Counted from the first letter of the stretch, positions 1 to 11,430 are shown. The stretch is DNA of 64,000 nt from Carposina sasakii (GCA_014607495.2 CP053161.1:12843115-12907114); one strand, 5' to 3'. Notes: generated by a model not told the origin, from the sequence alone. Translations and numbers: made by a program.

Positions 1-769
1 TAGCTCGATACGCTGAGAGCGTTGGACGTTCTAGTGGGTAAGGAACATAAAATATGGCAGTAGGTACTCGTATGTTGTATTTTCTCACATTCTTTATGAA
101 TACGAGCATCTGAGATTCTGAGACGTCAATTTATTAATTATAATCTATGTGATTTCTATTATTTATGTATTGCCTTAATAGGTCAGGCACTTGGTGCATG
201 TTGCCTCTATACATGTAAATCGGTTCCAGAATAATCTGTGTACTCATATACAATTTTTTGTCCTAATACTTCCAAAAGTTTAAGGCGAATGTAAAGTTTT
301 CACATGGCAACCCTACGGCCATAACACGGCGGTAAAACCGAGGATCCAGCTATAATCCTGCTCCTTGTAATTACGGGGTGGGGGTAATCGTTGGATGGGG
401 GAGGACAATTAGTACCCCCACTCTCTAAACACTTCCTGGCAGATGAAGGAAACAATTAGACACGAGAGGACATGCATTCCGGTTACCTTCGTCCTCTTAG
501 CAGACCACAGACGTATAATAATGCAGACTCAAGTGATATCTATTTATTTATACCAGCTAATTGTACTGGATATTGTTCATTGTTCAACACGTTGTTCAAC
601 GTTAACATTTAATTTAACGTTAACTTGAATCCCTCTATCTTCTATCTATATCTATCTTCTTTTCTGTCTTCTTCTTCTATTAATAAACATTTAACGGATC
701 GCTGTCTGTACATGGAAGATATGTAAGAAAAAATAAGATATGAGAAATTTATCAACGCAATAGACTCAA
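1..769. other. Non-coding DNA, no feature recognised
   Basis: No gene-like reading frame or known repeat is seen here. The short frame around 443-628 has no recognisable protein and biased low-complexity content. A pyrimidine-rich run (TCTATCT and CTTCTT units) lies at about 631-680. Confidence 0.5.
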
Positions 770-993
770 AACGATGATTTTTTTGAATTTTTGTTTGTTT
801 GTCTGTGCGTTTTGCACGTTAACCTCAAAAACGGCTAAACCGATTTCGATGTAGTTTTCAGGAATATATGGTGACAGGTCCCACTTAACATATAGGCTAC
901 TTTTTATCCCGGGAAAATGCTTTTATCCCGAATAATTTCGACATTTTGTTTTTTCTGGAGTACACGCGGACGAAGTCGCGGGCGTCTACTAGT
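770..993 (-). repeat. Dispersed repeat H (minus copy)
   Basis: Read on the minus strand it begins ACTAGTAGACGCCCGCGACT, followed by GTCCGCGTG, a ATCCCGGGATAAA-type block, TAGCCTATATG, and a segment matching AAAATCGG around a GTTT. The same order of blocks recurs at 34147-34700 and, diverged, at 5699-6508 and 37130-37320. This type of repeat is widespread in lepidopteran genomes. Its class is not evident: there are no terminal inverted repeats and no coding capacity. A second short fragment of the same family abuts it at about 998-1078. Confidence 0.6.
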
Positions 994-1095
994 CTCTAAT
1001 AAAAAACCGTATCAAAATCCGTTGCGTAGTTTTAATTTAAATATCTAATACAGGAACAGACAGACAGCGGGAAGCGACTTGTTTCATAATAATTA

Positions 1096-1260
1096 TACAT
1101 GCTGTAACAGAAAGGGTATGTTAAGCGAAAATATATGTGAATATCCCTATATAGAGAACCTATTTCCAAAATTTGAGACTCAAAATGACATTTTTATTTC
1201 TCAAGATTGTAAGAATACTCCTGAGTTGTTTAGGAATTCTCCAAGACTTGATAGACAATT
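1096..1260 (+). mobile_element. Foldback MITE family B, left arm only
   Basis: Carries the left half of family B: GCTGTAACAGAAAGGGTATG, then AAGCGAAAA, AGAGAACCTATTTCC and AAAATTTGAGACTC. Full copies are at 7538-7801 and 16634-16887. The right inverted arm is missing and the sequence runs into a T-tract at about 1259. Confidence 0.7.
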
Positions 1261-2230
1261 TTTTTTTTTTTCAAATTATAAATTATTACATTACATTCAA
1301 TTATTAATACAATGGACATGAAAGTTACATTACTACCTGCCTATGTTAATGCATCCTTGTTATGCATCTTCCACCAAAAACTTACTTTCCGTCTATACGT
1401 CTTGGCTTGAAAAAGGCTAAAAAATGTAACTTACGAGTCTCACGGTACCTTTAACCGTTCTGACACACGAGGCATGTCAACACTCAAGTAGGTACGAGTA
1501 TAATGGCGATCTAAGTTTCTTTCACCAGGGTGAACATGTTTGTTAATCTGTGCTTGAGTATAAGGATACTTGCATGACGACGTGTCTTTCATATTCGAGA
1601 TGGTTTGTATCTAGTTGTCCACTAAGTAGGGATGGTGGAAAGGGAATTTGGCCCTTTGTAACTTCCGTGTAACGTATGTCTACCGGTAGCAGTGGGGGTG
1701 GGAGGCCTATGTTCAGCAATGGAATAGGGATGTTTACAGATTTTTTTATTCGTATTTATATCGAAAGATCATAAAATAAAATAAACATTTGCGAAAGAAA
1801 AACTTCGCTAGCATTAAAACTTTCCGGGATATAATAATTTTAAAATCACAATTTTAGACTTGCCAAAAACGCTCCATACAAACGGCTACCACAATTATGA
1901 CGTCACTCTATCAGTAACTTGTACGCGCGTAAAAGAACTTTTGTTCTACAGCTATATTAAATGTTGCATTTATAAACATAATCACTAAACAAAACTTGCT
2001 GTAAATGATGCAGGTGGTCATGTGATGTAGTAATATTTAATTAATTTCACATTTGAAAAATGGACTTGCTCACGTAACTTTGAAGGCTTATTACTACCTC
2101 ATTTGGACACTAATCAAATTATTATTTTACAGATAGATATGATTTCGATGATTTATTCTGATAAGCATAAAATGTCATAGAAATTCCACCATAGTAAACA
2201 TCCCTATTATCATGGTAAAAACGACTATTA
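1261..2230. other. Non-coding DNA with a tiny RTE tail remnant
   Basis: No gene recognised. A short stretch at about 1696-1722 (GGGAGGCCTATGTTCAGCA) matches the last codons of the RTE-like LINE tails seen at 9.6-10.0 kb and 33.7 kb, so it is probably a very short relic. Confidence 0.45.
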
Positions 2231-2613
2231 TACAGGATGTTTTTTTGTGGCCACCGCTAACGAAGGCTACATACTTTATACATTAAATAAAGTAAGTTTA
2301 TGCCAATAAAAATGCTGGGAATTTTTTTTTTTTGAAATTTTTTTTTGAATCACTTGATTGGGCGAAATTTATAGTGTCTAGTGTTTATGTTAGTTTTTTT
2401 ATAGACAGATATTAATTATTTCTCGTCAAAAAATCTTGTTACGCGCGTCTATGTGCATTTATGCAGAAAAACGCAGTCTATTTACTCAACTTTGGACCCT
2501 AATATTTTGGAAACCAGACACTTCCCAGGTATGCTTCCATGGAGAAAAATGATCGTGATGATGAGGAGATTCCGTAGTTTTCGGGAACGTTGACAACCAA
2601 AAATCATTCTGTA
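2231..2613. mobile_element. MITE family A, full-length copy
   Basis: Ends are TACAGGATG on the left and CATTCTGTA on the right, an imperfect terminal inverted repeat, flanked on both sides by TA (2229-2230 and 2614-2615). A TA duplication is the signature of Tc1/mariner-type transposition, so this is a non-autonomous element mobilised by such a transposase. No transposase is encoded. Homologous copies with internal deletions are at 13954-14226, 42541-42828, 58976-59137 and 62743-63096, and end fragments at 18815-18885 and 32590-32622. At 383 bp this is the longest intact copy in the window. Confidence 0.8.
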
Positions 2614-3350
2614 TAGAGTATATAATCTATTAAGGATTCGTATTCGAGTTTACCTTAGTATGCATTACTAGTATACAACCTAGATCAAAATGATTTAATC
2701 GAAGAACTATGTTATTTTAATTGTTCAGGCTGATAATGGTGATGATGAATCGAAGAACAAAATTAATAAAAACAATAAATAAACTTAGGATAAGCTGCCT
2801 TTCCACCAGTGCTGTGCTATGTTATATTGGAACGAATGCGTGTGGTATCCGTTAATCTCAATCCTTGGTCCATGATATCAATGAATCGTGAAATGATTGG
2901 GATCTGGGGATATCAAACGCTAACAACACGGTACATGGCAGCCTAAACGTATCGGAACCGAGAAAATAAGGTCAAACTCTAATAAGGAAAGTTTAGTTGT
3001 TTTTGTTGCCTTCTACACATCTAAACTGTCGCTGAAAGTTTGAACGCATGAAACTCTGAATATTAATTACTTTGGACCTGGTTCGGATTACATGCATTTT
3101 GACGCTGATCTGTTGCGGCCGCGTTTACTCCCCAATTTTGGTGAGAACTTTACTTTGAGTTTAATGTGATTTTGTAGCTAAAATTGGTGTGAAATTTGTT
3201 AGGAGCTATTTTGTATTAGTTATATGGAAATAAGCTGATAGTGGAGTAAAAGATAGAAAGTTGTACGGGCACTGAAACTAGTTTATTTTCTGCAGAAAAG
3301 TACCTGTTTCCTACCTCAATATATTTTATAATACCTATTAGATTCTATTT
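2614..3350. other. Non-coding DNA, nothing recognised
   Basis: AT-rich sequence with no convincing reading frame, RNA gene or repeat shared elsewhere in the window. Confidence 0.5.
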
Positions 3351-3354
3351 GATG

Positions 3355-3690
3355 ATTATGACATCCGACCGTATTTCGGTCAAGGCGATCAATCTCTACG
3401 GAGATTGGCCAGGTACGCAGGAGATATTATAGAGCACAAGTGTGTGCGCAAACACAGATGCATTCTCTATTCCGTTCATAGTACGATGGGACGGAAAGCC
3501 GACACGACCGGAGCGAGATCAGGCGCAGAACCAACGGTTTTACGTGCTTTCCGAGGCATGAGCTAAGTGACAATTTTGCAGCATTAAAATCTGTACATGA
3601 AATAAATTCATTGGTACAGGCCCGTGACTGGGATCGAATTTACGCCTCCCGTTTGGAAGGTGCACGTCTTAACCACTGGGCTATCACCGC
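3355..3690 (-). mobile_element. tRNA-derived SINE family C
   Basis: On the minus strand the head reads as a tRNA-like Pol III promoter: box A region TAGCCCAGTGGTTAAGACG and box B region GTTCGATCCC-type (here GATCGAATTTACG on the plus strand, slightly decayed). About 250 bp of body follows. Other copies: 41550-41762 (partial), 42058-42377, 56431-56768 (all minus) and 60307-60538 (plus, head lost). The body creates spurious reading frames and is not protein coding. Confidence 0.8.
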
Positions 3691-3936
3691 TTAATACTAT
3701 TTGATATGAATGAAAAAAAGAAAAATTGTAAATATAAGGTTCTATAAGAGTCTACGTCTTGAGGAAGTAAAACTAATCTTAGCCACTAGGTACATTATCG
3801 TGTACGTTTTATTACATCGACCATAAAGGCCTGGCATTAGGAGTTAGTTCCTAGCTTTTATTATGATCATGGTGGAAGATTGCACTGTTTTTGTTACTAC
3901 TACTAGGGTATTATAGTTAATGTGCTGATGCGTGGA

Positions 3937-4175
3937 TTCACTAGAATACATCAGCTGCCTCTACTTCCGTGTACATCGTAAGAGCCGACTAACAGGCGAC
4001 TAATACGGGCATTCTCTCAGGTGACAAACTAGCAACTTGTCATTGATAAACCTTTACCCCACTTTGCTGATCATGGCTGCACGGTCTTCTTTATAATCCT
4101 CCAGTTCTGGTTACCCCATTTCGGCAACACAGTCTGTATTAAGCTTTGGTTTCGTAGGATAGCGGTGCCGTAATA
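3937..4175 (-). repeat. Dispersed repeat G
   Basis: Contains blocks shared with 11840-12065, 16478-16622, 27835-28000, 35690-35850 and 50520-50695: CTAGAATACATCAGCTGC, CTTCCGTG, CATCGTAAGAG, a GCTAGCAACTTGTCA-like block, and CTCCAGTTCTGGTTACCCC. It is a diverged, non-coding, interspersed repeat of unknown class. Blocks appear in both orientations across the window. Confidence 0.55.
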
Positions 4176-4741
4176 TAGCGGCTGTGAAGAAACTTTCACG
4201 TGTCAGTACCGTAAAACTTTAGATAGCACATGTCGTCCGTCACTCGGAAAAAAATCAGTAAGATTTTTTATGTAGCTATTAAGTGTTCAAAATGCTGCTG
4301 TGCAAAAGCCTCCCATGTTGCTTCCACTAGTCTATCCTGAGCCACGTCCGTCGATCCGTACTAGTAGAAATTAATGGAGGTCTACGATTTATGAAACATT
4401 AAATCAACCAACCAACGTAAAGTGAAAAAGCGAACATTAAAATTAATTCCTTTGCTAATGTCCAAAATCAGAGTTGACTACCCGTTGATCATCACGGATG
4501 AGCAGATTCGAATAATTTATGGAAATTACTTCACACGCAATTTAACATTTTTCTCTTGCGTCGAATTTTGCTCGAAACCTTCCATTCTTTGTCCCGTTTT
4601 GATTTTTATTATTTTAAACGCAATTGGAAATGGGTGAAAGTCAAATATTTATTTTTTGTTAAATGACACGAGATAAACACGCTTGTACATTATCTCCGTA
4701 AAATAATTGAACTATTATAGTAATATTATAATATTATATAG

Positions 4742-4800
4742 GTAGTATTGGGTTCGATTCCCACTCGGGTGAAGAATTTTTTCCATTTTCTTTATTAATA
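4742..4800 (+). mobile_element. SINE family D, 5'-truncated copy
   Basis: Begins inside the tRNA-like head with box B (GGGTTCGATTCCCACTCGGG) and continues with the conserved tail GAAGAATTTTTTCCATTTTC. Longer copies are at 16122-16287, 45602-45775 and 49132-49260. Truncation at the 5' end is usual for retroposed SINEs. Confidence 0.75.
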
Positions 4801-5000
4801 ATTTTATATTATAGTAATTTTTTTGGGTATAATAAAGAATGAGGGAAATTTTCTTTGCTTAACATTATAGGTATACATGCCTATAATTTGGTATAATGCC
4901 TTAATTCTAGGGAGGGTAGGTACTGATACTAAGCAGCATCCGACCATAAAAATATTTGCATCATTTTCAGCAAATTAATAAAATTTATTCTCTATTTTTA

Positions 5001-5230
5001 CACTTACATATAATCACGCCTTTATCCCTTACGGGGTAGGCAGAGTACCAAGAGCCGATAGAACCACATGGTGCCACTTCTGACCGATTTTGAGGGTATA
5101 GTTGAGATGTACAAGTTCGGTTAGTAGTGATAGGTTGTCAGCCCATCGCCTACAAAACACCAAGACCCTCTTGTCCCTCTACTAAGTTGTACAGTATGCC
5201 CGGGAAGAGAAGCAGCTGTAGTATTATACT
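5001..5230 (+). repeat. Dispersed repeat F (plus copy)
   Basis: Starts with ACATATAATCACGCCTTTAT and CCCTTACGGGGTAGGCAGAG, and ends in GAAGCAGCTGTAGTATTATA followed by a T-run. An inverted copy with high similarity lies at 33062-33300. The ACGGGGTAGGCAGAG block is common in lepidopteran genomes. No coding capacity is seen; the A/T-run end suggests retroposition. Confidence 0.65.
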
Positions 5231-5698
5231 TTTTTTTTTACTCCCAGAGCATCATAGAAGAATGAATACATTTAGGTAATGTGTAAAGTATAATAGGTGG
5301 AATGTGTATTTTATTCATTCATATAACTTTCGAAAGAAACTACCTATATATTGCGCCGACCCCATAAATAAATAGATGATGCAAGTGATCCTTTAACTAA
5401 ACGTGCTAGTGTATAACATTTCTAGCAGAGCATAGTTTGCTAAGCCCTCCAGAATGTCTGTTAAACTCGTTGTTTGCTAGAGTAGGTAACGAGATAAACG
5501 TAGAGTTAACTGTTTGACGACTATCAAGGGCTTACTGCAGGTCAAATGTAAATTAGATCTAGCATGATCTAGACTAAAGTTTTTAATTAATTATTAAATA
5601 ACACTGTATCTCGTATTTTCGATATCAAAGTATTAAATGTGAAAAATTAGATGTTTTTTTTTTTAATTTTTGAACGTGAATGAAGCTTTATATTACAC

Positions 5699-6508
5699 AC
5701 TAGTGGCCCGCCCTCGCTTCGCTTCGGTACATATCAATACATAGATACAACTTTATATGTAGGTACAGCGGTTTTCGTTTAAATTTGGAACTCCCGTTGG
5801 TCCCCTTCCCGTGGGAATTTCGGGAAATCCGTTCTTAGAGCTTCCTTGTAGCCCTAATCCGATTTCAGCTTCGTATAAATAGCTGTTTTCGTAAAAAAAT
5901 TAAATTCCCGTAACTCCCCTTCCCATAGGAATTTCGGGAAATCCGTTCTTAGTGCTCCCTCGCAGTCCCTAATGAACATACAGGTCCAATTTCAAATTCA
6001 TATGTATCGCAGTTGTCGTAAAAAAAATGAATTCCCGTTTGTCCCCTTCCCGTGGGAATATCGGGAAATCCGTTTGAATTCCCATTTGTCCCCTTCCCTT
6101 GGGAATTTCGGGAAATCCGTTTTTAGTCCTTCCTCGTTGTCCCCAATGAACATATATGCCCGATTTCAGCTTCATATGTATAGCGGTTCTCGTAAAAATT
6201 ATGAATTCCCGTTAGTCCCCTTCCCGTGGGAATTTCGGGAAATCCGTTTTTAGTCCTTCCTCGTTGTCCCCAATGAACATATATGCCCGATTTCAGCTTC
6301 ATATGTATAGCGGTTTTCGTAAAAAATATTAAATTCCCGTTGGTCGCCTTCCCGTGGGAATATCGGGAAATTCTTATAGCCTATGTTCATCCAGGTCCAA
6401 TAAGGATTCTAACGGTGAAAGAATTTTTGAAATCGGTCCAGTAGTTTCGGAGCCTATTCATTACAACCAAACAAACAAAGTTTTCCTCTTTATAATATTA
6501 GTATAGAT
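5699..6508 (+). repeat. Repeat H-like element with internal 125-bp tandem array
   Basis: Begins ACTAGTGGCCCGCCCTCGCT and ends near CTTTATAATATTAGTATAG, the same type of ends as repeat H at 34147-34700. The interior (about 5791-6370) is a tandem array of about 125-bp units. Each contains AATTCCCGTTGGTCCCCTTC, a GTGGGAATTTCGGGAAATCC block, and a TTTCAGCTTCATATG-to-GCGGTTTTCGT spacer. Units start near 5791, 5906, 6031, 6079, 6204 and 6332; one is only about 48 bp. The open frames across it are by-products of the repetition and run on both strands. Confidence 0.75.
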
Positions 6509-6789
6509 TAATTTGAATAAAATATTACACACCAAATACGGAAAGTTATGTAATACAAGCTAGTTCTTGAAAAGGTAAAAAAACCTAAAAACATACACAC
6601 AGGACCATATTTCTAAAATAGGGTACCCAGAACTGCAAGATTACAGACACGATTGGCACGGGTCAGATGTGAAAGATCAGTTATAAATTGCTAGCTCATC
6701 TCCTGAGGCATCGACCCTGAGTTTCTAGTATCTTATGACACGCGCCAGGAGATGCATTTGGTATATTCTAGTGAAACCCTGCATTAGAA

Positions 6790-7296
6790 GGGTTAGTCCA
6801 CTCTGATCATATAATCCGTTGCAAGTGGAAACTGATCGTGCTTTTGGGTACATTCTGATCACGATATCAGTTTAGCCTCAAATGAAACGAATGAAAAGTA
6901 AAATCCGATCGCGTGATCCGATTCCACCGAGACAACAACGTATAAGGATAATAATGTTCACTTTGATCACATTAACTTCAAAGTGCTATAAAAATAATTT
7001 ATTTTAGAAATTACTTTGACCAGAAAATCTAAAAGACTGTTACTGACATTTTCTACTCATTGCTTGGACTAAATAAAATAATGTTTCTTATTTTTTTGTA
7101 ACACTTTGAAGTTAATGTGATCAGGACATTACTATATAGTTTATATATGTTGTCTCGGTGGAATCTGATCTCGCGACCGGATTCTACTTTTCATTCGTTT
7201 GATTTGAGGCGAGACTGATATCGTGATCAAAGTGTACCCTAAAACGTGATCAGTTTTTGCTCGCAACGAATCATTATGATCAGAGTGGACTAACCC
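6790..7296. mobile_element. Foldback DNA element (507 bp) with 8-bp target duplication
   Basis: Terminal inverted repeats start GGGTTAGTCCACTCTGATCA and are perfect for 21 bp. Imperfect pairing (roughly 85%) continues through arms of about 150 bp to the shared block ATTCCACCGAGACAACA. A further 22-bp perfect inverted pair (TGATCACATTAACTTCAAAG and its complement) lies nearer the centre. The element is flanked by identical 8-bp direct repeats CATTAGAA at 6782-6789 and 7297-7304. An 8-bp duplication fits the hAT, P or Merlin superfamilies. There is no transposase frame, so it is non-autonomous. Confidence 0.88.
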
Positions 7297-7537
7297 CATT
7301 AGAACGTGGTAGGTACCTTAAACTACATAACTTTTTCTAACTATAACTGATATTAACTATACTAAATGTGTTACCCATTGAAATAGCTATCTATCTATCA
7401 CTCTCTCTAGCTATCACTTACAAAACACATTTACGGAACCCATTCCTCGGACAGAGGTCATCTCCCAAGGGTCTGTAGGGCCAAATAAAGTTGCTATTTG
7501 AGAGAGAACACATTCAATATGTATATAGAGAACGATA

Positions 7538-7801
7538 TACAGGGTGTAACAGAAAGGGTATGTCAAGCGAAAAGCTATGTAAATAGCCCACTATAGAGAT
7601 CCTATTTCCAAAATTTGAGACTCGAAATCATATTTTGATTTTTCAAGATTATATGGACATTCCTGAGTTGTTTCGGAATTCTTCATACTATCTATAAAAA
7701 TAAAAATGTGGATTTGAGTCTGAAATTTTGGAAATAGGTTCTCTATAGTGGGCTATTTACATAGCTTTTCGCTTAACATACCCCTTTTGTTAAATCCTGT
7801 A
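7538..7801. mobile_element. Foldback MITE family B, full-length copy
   Basis: Left end TACAGGGTGTAACAGAAAGG; right end is its near-complement, closing with AAATCCTGTA. TA flanks both ends (7536-7537 and 7802-7803). The arms pair over about 110 bp (GAACCTATTTCCAAAATTTG on the left against its complement on the right), so the whole 264-bp element can fold as one hairpin. Family B shares its outermost bases and TA target with family A. Confidence 0.85.
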
Positions 7802-8170
7802 TAGCCCTCCTAATTCCTATGTATCCCTTTTCCATCATTTCATGCAACTAACTAGGTAAATGTGAGCTGGAGCTCAACCTAGTATCGTGTAGGTGTTACT
7901 AGATGTTATAACGTATAAATATATTATTGAAATTTTACATACAGACGACCACACTATCAGCTATAATTTCGGCTTTATCTCTTTTTAAGTAAAGCAGCAT
8001 ATACCTGTCAACAATAGCCTTTCTGCGATGGTAACCAATAACTCGCGCATTATCTTAAGCGATAAAGTAGCAATATGCTAGCAATCTTTAGAAAAGTGCA
8101 TCTTAATTACAATATGCAAGTTTATTTAACTCAGAGGCACCTGTGCAATAAGGTTTTTTTTTTTTTTTTT

Positions 8171-8391
8171 TAAACACAACACATTAACCTAGTCCCACAC
8201 TAAGATCCCTAAGGTCTTGTGTCGTGGGTACTAAGCAACGATATATAAATACATAGATAAGTATAGAAACATCCATGACTCGGAAACAAACATCAATATT
8301 CATCATATCAATGTTTGCACCTACCGGGATTCGAACCCAGGACCTATGGCTTCGCAGGCAGGGTCACTACCTACTAGACCAATCGGCAGTC
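8171..8391 (-). mobile_element. tRNA-derived SINE family A
   Basis: On the minus strand the head is GCCGATTGGTCTAGTAGGTA (box A region) followed by GGGTTCGAATCCCGGTAGGT (box B). The body continues with CCGAGTCATGGATGTTTCTA and ends with GGGACTAGGTTAATGTGTTG. Full copies: 35041-35266 and 50966-51208; fragments: 17329-17480, 22552-22628 and 23213-23325. The tRNA-like head has the same relationship to its tail in all head-bearing full copies, so it is a SINE rather than a tRNA gene. Confidence 0.85.
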
Positions 8392-9263
8392 AAAGATTCA
8401 ATGCATACCTATCAACCGAGTTAAAGTATGCCAGCGGCTGTCCTATTCGAGTGACATACACAGCGGTGTCAATGCATGGACATCGTCGACAGTAGAGTCG
8501 ACCTGAAATAAAGTCAAAAAAATGGGACCGTCCGCCATTGATCTTACCACATACTTTTGACACTTGATTTTGACACTTGAAATTAAATTCATTTTTTGTT
8601 AATGGCCACAATTGTGTCGGGCACAATGATTCCGCCAATGTCACGTAGAGAACACTTGAAATACTTTTTTCTATAGGTAACAATAATGGCCGCCGGTGCC
8701 GTTTTTATAAATGTCAAAAGAAAGGAAAATGTCTGATATCTGTACTCTATTACACTCTTTTCTCAATGTATCAATGTAATGTTATGTAGGCCGCTCAAAC
8801 CTGTTAAACTGTCTTTCTACTGGCATAGTATAGAGAAACGTTATGTCTACTGCTTCTAGCGTATATATCGTATATATGAGAAGACTCCTGTCTGTACTAT
8901 TTGATAGCGCTGAATAATTCACAAATACGTCAAGTCGAATAAGTGAACTGAGACGGTTTATGAGCGGCGATTTTATGGGAAGGTCTTCATTTACTCAGAG
9001 GAACTTGGTAACCACTTGGTAACGCGTGGTTTGAATATTTGTCTAAACCAGGTTGATTATTTAACTGAATACGAATATACGTGTTAAGGAGTTAGTGGGT
9101 AAATCAACATAACTTACCTTGATTTATAGTGGACAAGGATCAGGCACTATCACCTTTTTTATGTAGATGTGTCCACACATCTCGGTTTTTTGCTACCAGA
9201 AACTTATCGAGGTCGTCCCGGCTTCTCCGTCTTAGCCTGCCTCTATGTCGGAAGCCGTCTTGA

Positions 9264-9397
9264 CACATTCGCTGCCGGCAGATTTTCTAAGGATGCCGAG
9301 ATCACTTCAACGCCTAATGCGAGGACGCAAATAAGCGTCAGTGACACCTATAGAAAGTCTAATAGACGCAAATACGTAGTCGCCGGCACTGAATGTG
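9264..9397. repeat. Foldback remnant with imperfect ends
   Basis: CACATTCGCTGCCGGCA at 9264-9280 pairs imperfectly with the complement of TCGCCGGCACTGAATGTG at 9380-9397. It is probably a decayed short DNA element. It overlaps a 101-codon frame (9169-9474, GTG start) that I do not consider a gene. Confidence 0.5.
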
Positions 9398-9610
9398 TTG
9401 AACGCAGTTTAAAAGGTTTATTAACTCCGAAATATGGTCCATTTGATTTGATACTTTTAAGTTATTCTGAATAAAATAAATTTGCGTATCATTCTAATTT
9501 AGTAGAAAAATTAGATTATTTATCGCCAGCTTTTGGAAAATATTTACCTAAAACTAGAAAAGTGTAATCCCTAACTTAACTACATTATTAAGTTAATAGT
9601 AAGTATATTA

Positions 9611-9778
9611 TATCGGCAAGCGCAGCGTGGGAAGGCCACCCGCGAGGTGGACGGATGACCTGGCCAAGGTTGCGGGCGTCGGTTGGATGCAGGCTGCTTC
9701 CGACCGGTCGGAGTGGAGGTTGTTGGGGGAGGCCTATGTTCAACAGTGGACTTCTCAGGGCTGTAAATGATGATGATG
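9611..9778 (+). mobile_element. RTE-like LINE 3' end, copy 1
   Basis: Translates in one frame as the C-terminal tail typical of RTE-clade reverse transcriptase proteins in Lepidoptera: motif VGRPPARWTDDLAKVAG, then GWMQAASDRSEWR, then GEAYVQQWTSQG, stop, and a (TGA)n tail. It is flanked by the 10-bp direct repeat AAGTATATTA at 9601-9610 and 9779-9788, a clean target-site duplication. It is 5'-truncated as is usual for LINE insertions. It differs from the neighbouring copy at only three positions in 168, all synonymous. Confidence 0.88.
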
Positions 9779-9796
9779 AAGTATATTAAGTTAATA

Positions 9797-10010
9797 CTGA
9801 TGGCCGATGGAGTCGGAAAGTTCTAGAGTGGATACCACGTATCGGCAAGCGCAGCGTGGGAAGGCCACCCGCGAGGTGGACGGACGACCTGGCCAAGGTC
9901 GCGGGCGTCGGTTGGATGCAGGCTGCTTCCGACCGGTCGGAGTGGAGGTTGTTGGGGGAGGCCTATGTCCAACAGTGGACTTCTCAGGGCTGTAAATGAT
10001 GATGATGATG
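9797..10010 (+). mobile_element. RTE-like LINE 3' end, copy 2
   Basis: Same coding tail as copy 1 but about 45 bp longer at the 5' end (adds DGRWSRKVLEW). It is open from about 9796 to the TGA at 9997-9999, followed by (TGA)n. Flanks ATATTAAGTTAATA (9783-9796) and ATATTAGGTTAATA (10011-10024) match at 13 of 14 positions, a target duplication. Copy 1 sits within the left flank, so copy 2 inserted first. Confidence 0.88.
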
Positions 10011-10024
10011 ATATTAGGTTAATA

Positions 10025-11430
10025 AACATAATTCTTCTAATCATTAGGTAATTACTATTACTTATTAGGGAAATACATTAGAATCTACAACGTTTTCTTA
10101 GTGCTGTCAGGGGTATTAATAGGTAGGCAGATACTTAATGCCACCTATCATGGAATAATAACAGAACACGAGAGCGACGTTTTCAGTTAGTCCCTCTTCA
10201 AGGACCTCATCCACAGAAAATCCAAGCTTTATGTGCTAATTCCTCAGTTCTATTCTATAGGTAAAGACCACAGTGTAGCTATAATGTAGTCAGTCAATTT
10301 GGTAATAGGTGCTGACTGATGCTAGCTAGAGAAAACGTGGAAGACCAAGGGGGAAAAGGCAGTCTTAAGTATTTAAGATGTTCGAGTTGTTTTGGAATTG
10401 TAATGCAGATGATCATCAAGGTACAATGAATGAGCTATTAAACGCAGATGAGAGTCGTAAGAGTGGAAAGGTGATTCTCTTATACTTAAAAAAAATTGAT
10501 TTATTAGTTTGTACAAGACGACATGTTTATTCATTCCATCACAGGCATGGAAAAGGTACTTAGGTACAAATATCAGTAGTGAGATACAGATAACGTGACA
10601 GCTTACAGTCGTATGTGATTCTGTAAGATTTGGACGTAAAAAATTACATATTTTGTCGTCTAACATACTCCTTTAGCAGCCAATGTACTGGGCCAAAGGA
10701 AATTCTGTGGCATATTAAAATTGCATCCTACATCGACTGAAGTGTAAACAGTTTTGTTGGCCCACTGCACATTGTCACTCTGTGACGTCATACCCGGGTA
10801 TCTCCGTAATGAGAGTCATTAATCACCGGCCGTAGTTATGAACGCTGAAAGAATTTATGCACACAGATGGATTATAGACTCATTAATTTCGAAAAAGAAT
10901 TTTCTGCATAAGATACTATCGGAAACATGCGACTGTAGGCAACTACACTCGTTAGCGAATAGAGTTCAAAGGGAACGTAAAAAGGTTAAAAATATTTTGT
11001 TCATACATAACTATACTGGGTGTAAAAAGACAACTTTGTTCTTTTAATACCTCGAATTCTTTGTAACATCACGATCATTGTTTTCTATGGAAGCACCCCT
11101 GGGAAACCACGGGTTTTCAAAATACTATGAAAGTATGACGATAGGTTCGTGCTTGCCCCACAGTTCTTTAATTGACTCTTATGACATTCACGAAAGGAGT
11201 TGCAGCTGATGTATTCTAGTGAAGCACCTCGTCAGCATAGAATAAATCAGTGACCACTTTACGTTACAATAATAGCAAAAAAATGCAAATGTAAACATTT
11301 TGCAAAGATAACGCATATCCTCAAAAACAAATCCTTGAAAAAAACATTAAAATGTTAATTTCGCCGACATAAAATAAACAAATTCACAGCTTGTCCGGAA
11401 TTAAGCATAAAGGAACGAACACACGGACTT
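10025..11430. other. Non-coding DNA with a repeat G fragment
   Basis: No gene supported. Short open frames near 10373-10666 and 10838-11047 have no recognisable domains. A weak repeat G block (AGGAGTTGCAGCTGATGTAT) is at about 11195-11215. Confidence 0.45.

Noticed and set aside
5972..6253. A 93-codon protein with repeated EFPFVPFPWE segments
   Set aside because: Produced by the 125-bp tandem units; a frame also exists on the opposite strand.
5791..6370. A CRISPR-like array
   Set aside because: Units are about 125 bp tandem repeats without short repeat/unique spacer structure, in an animal genome.
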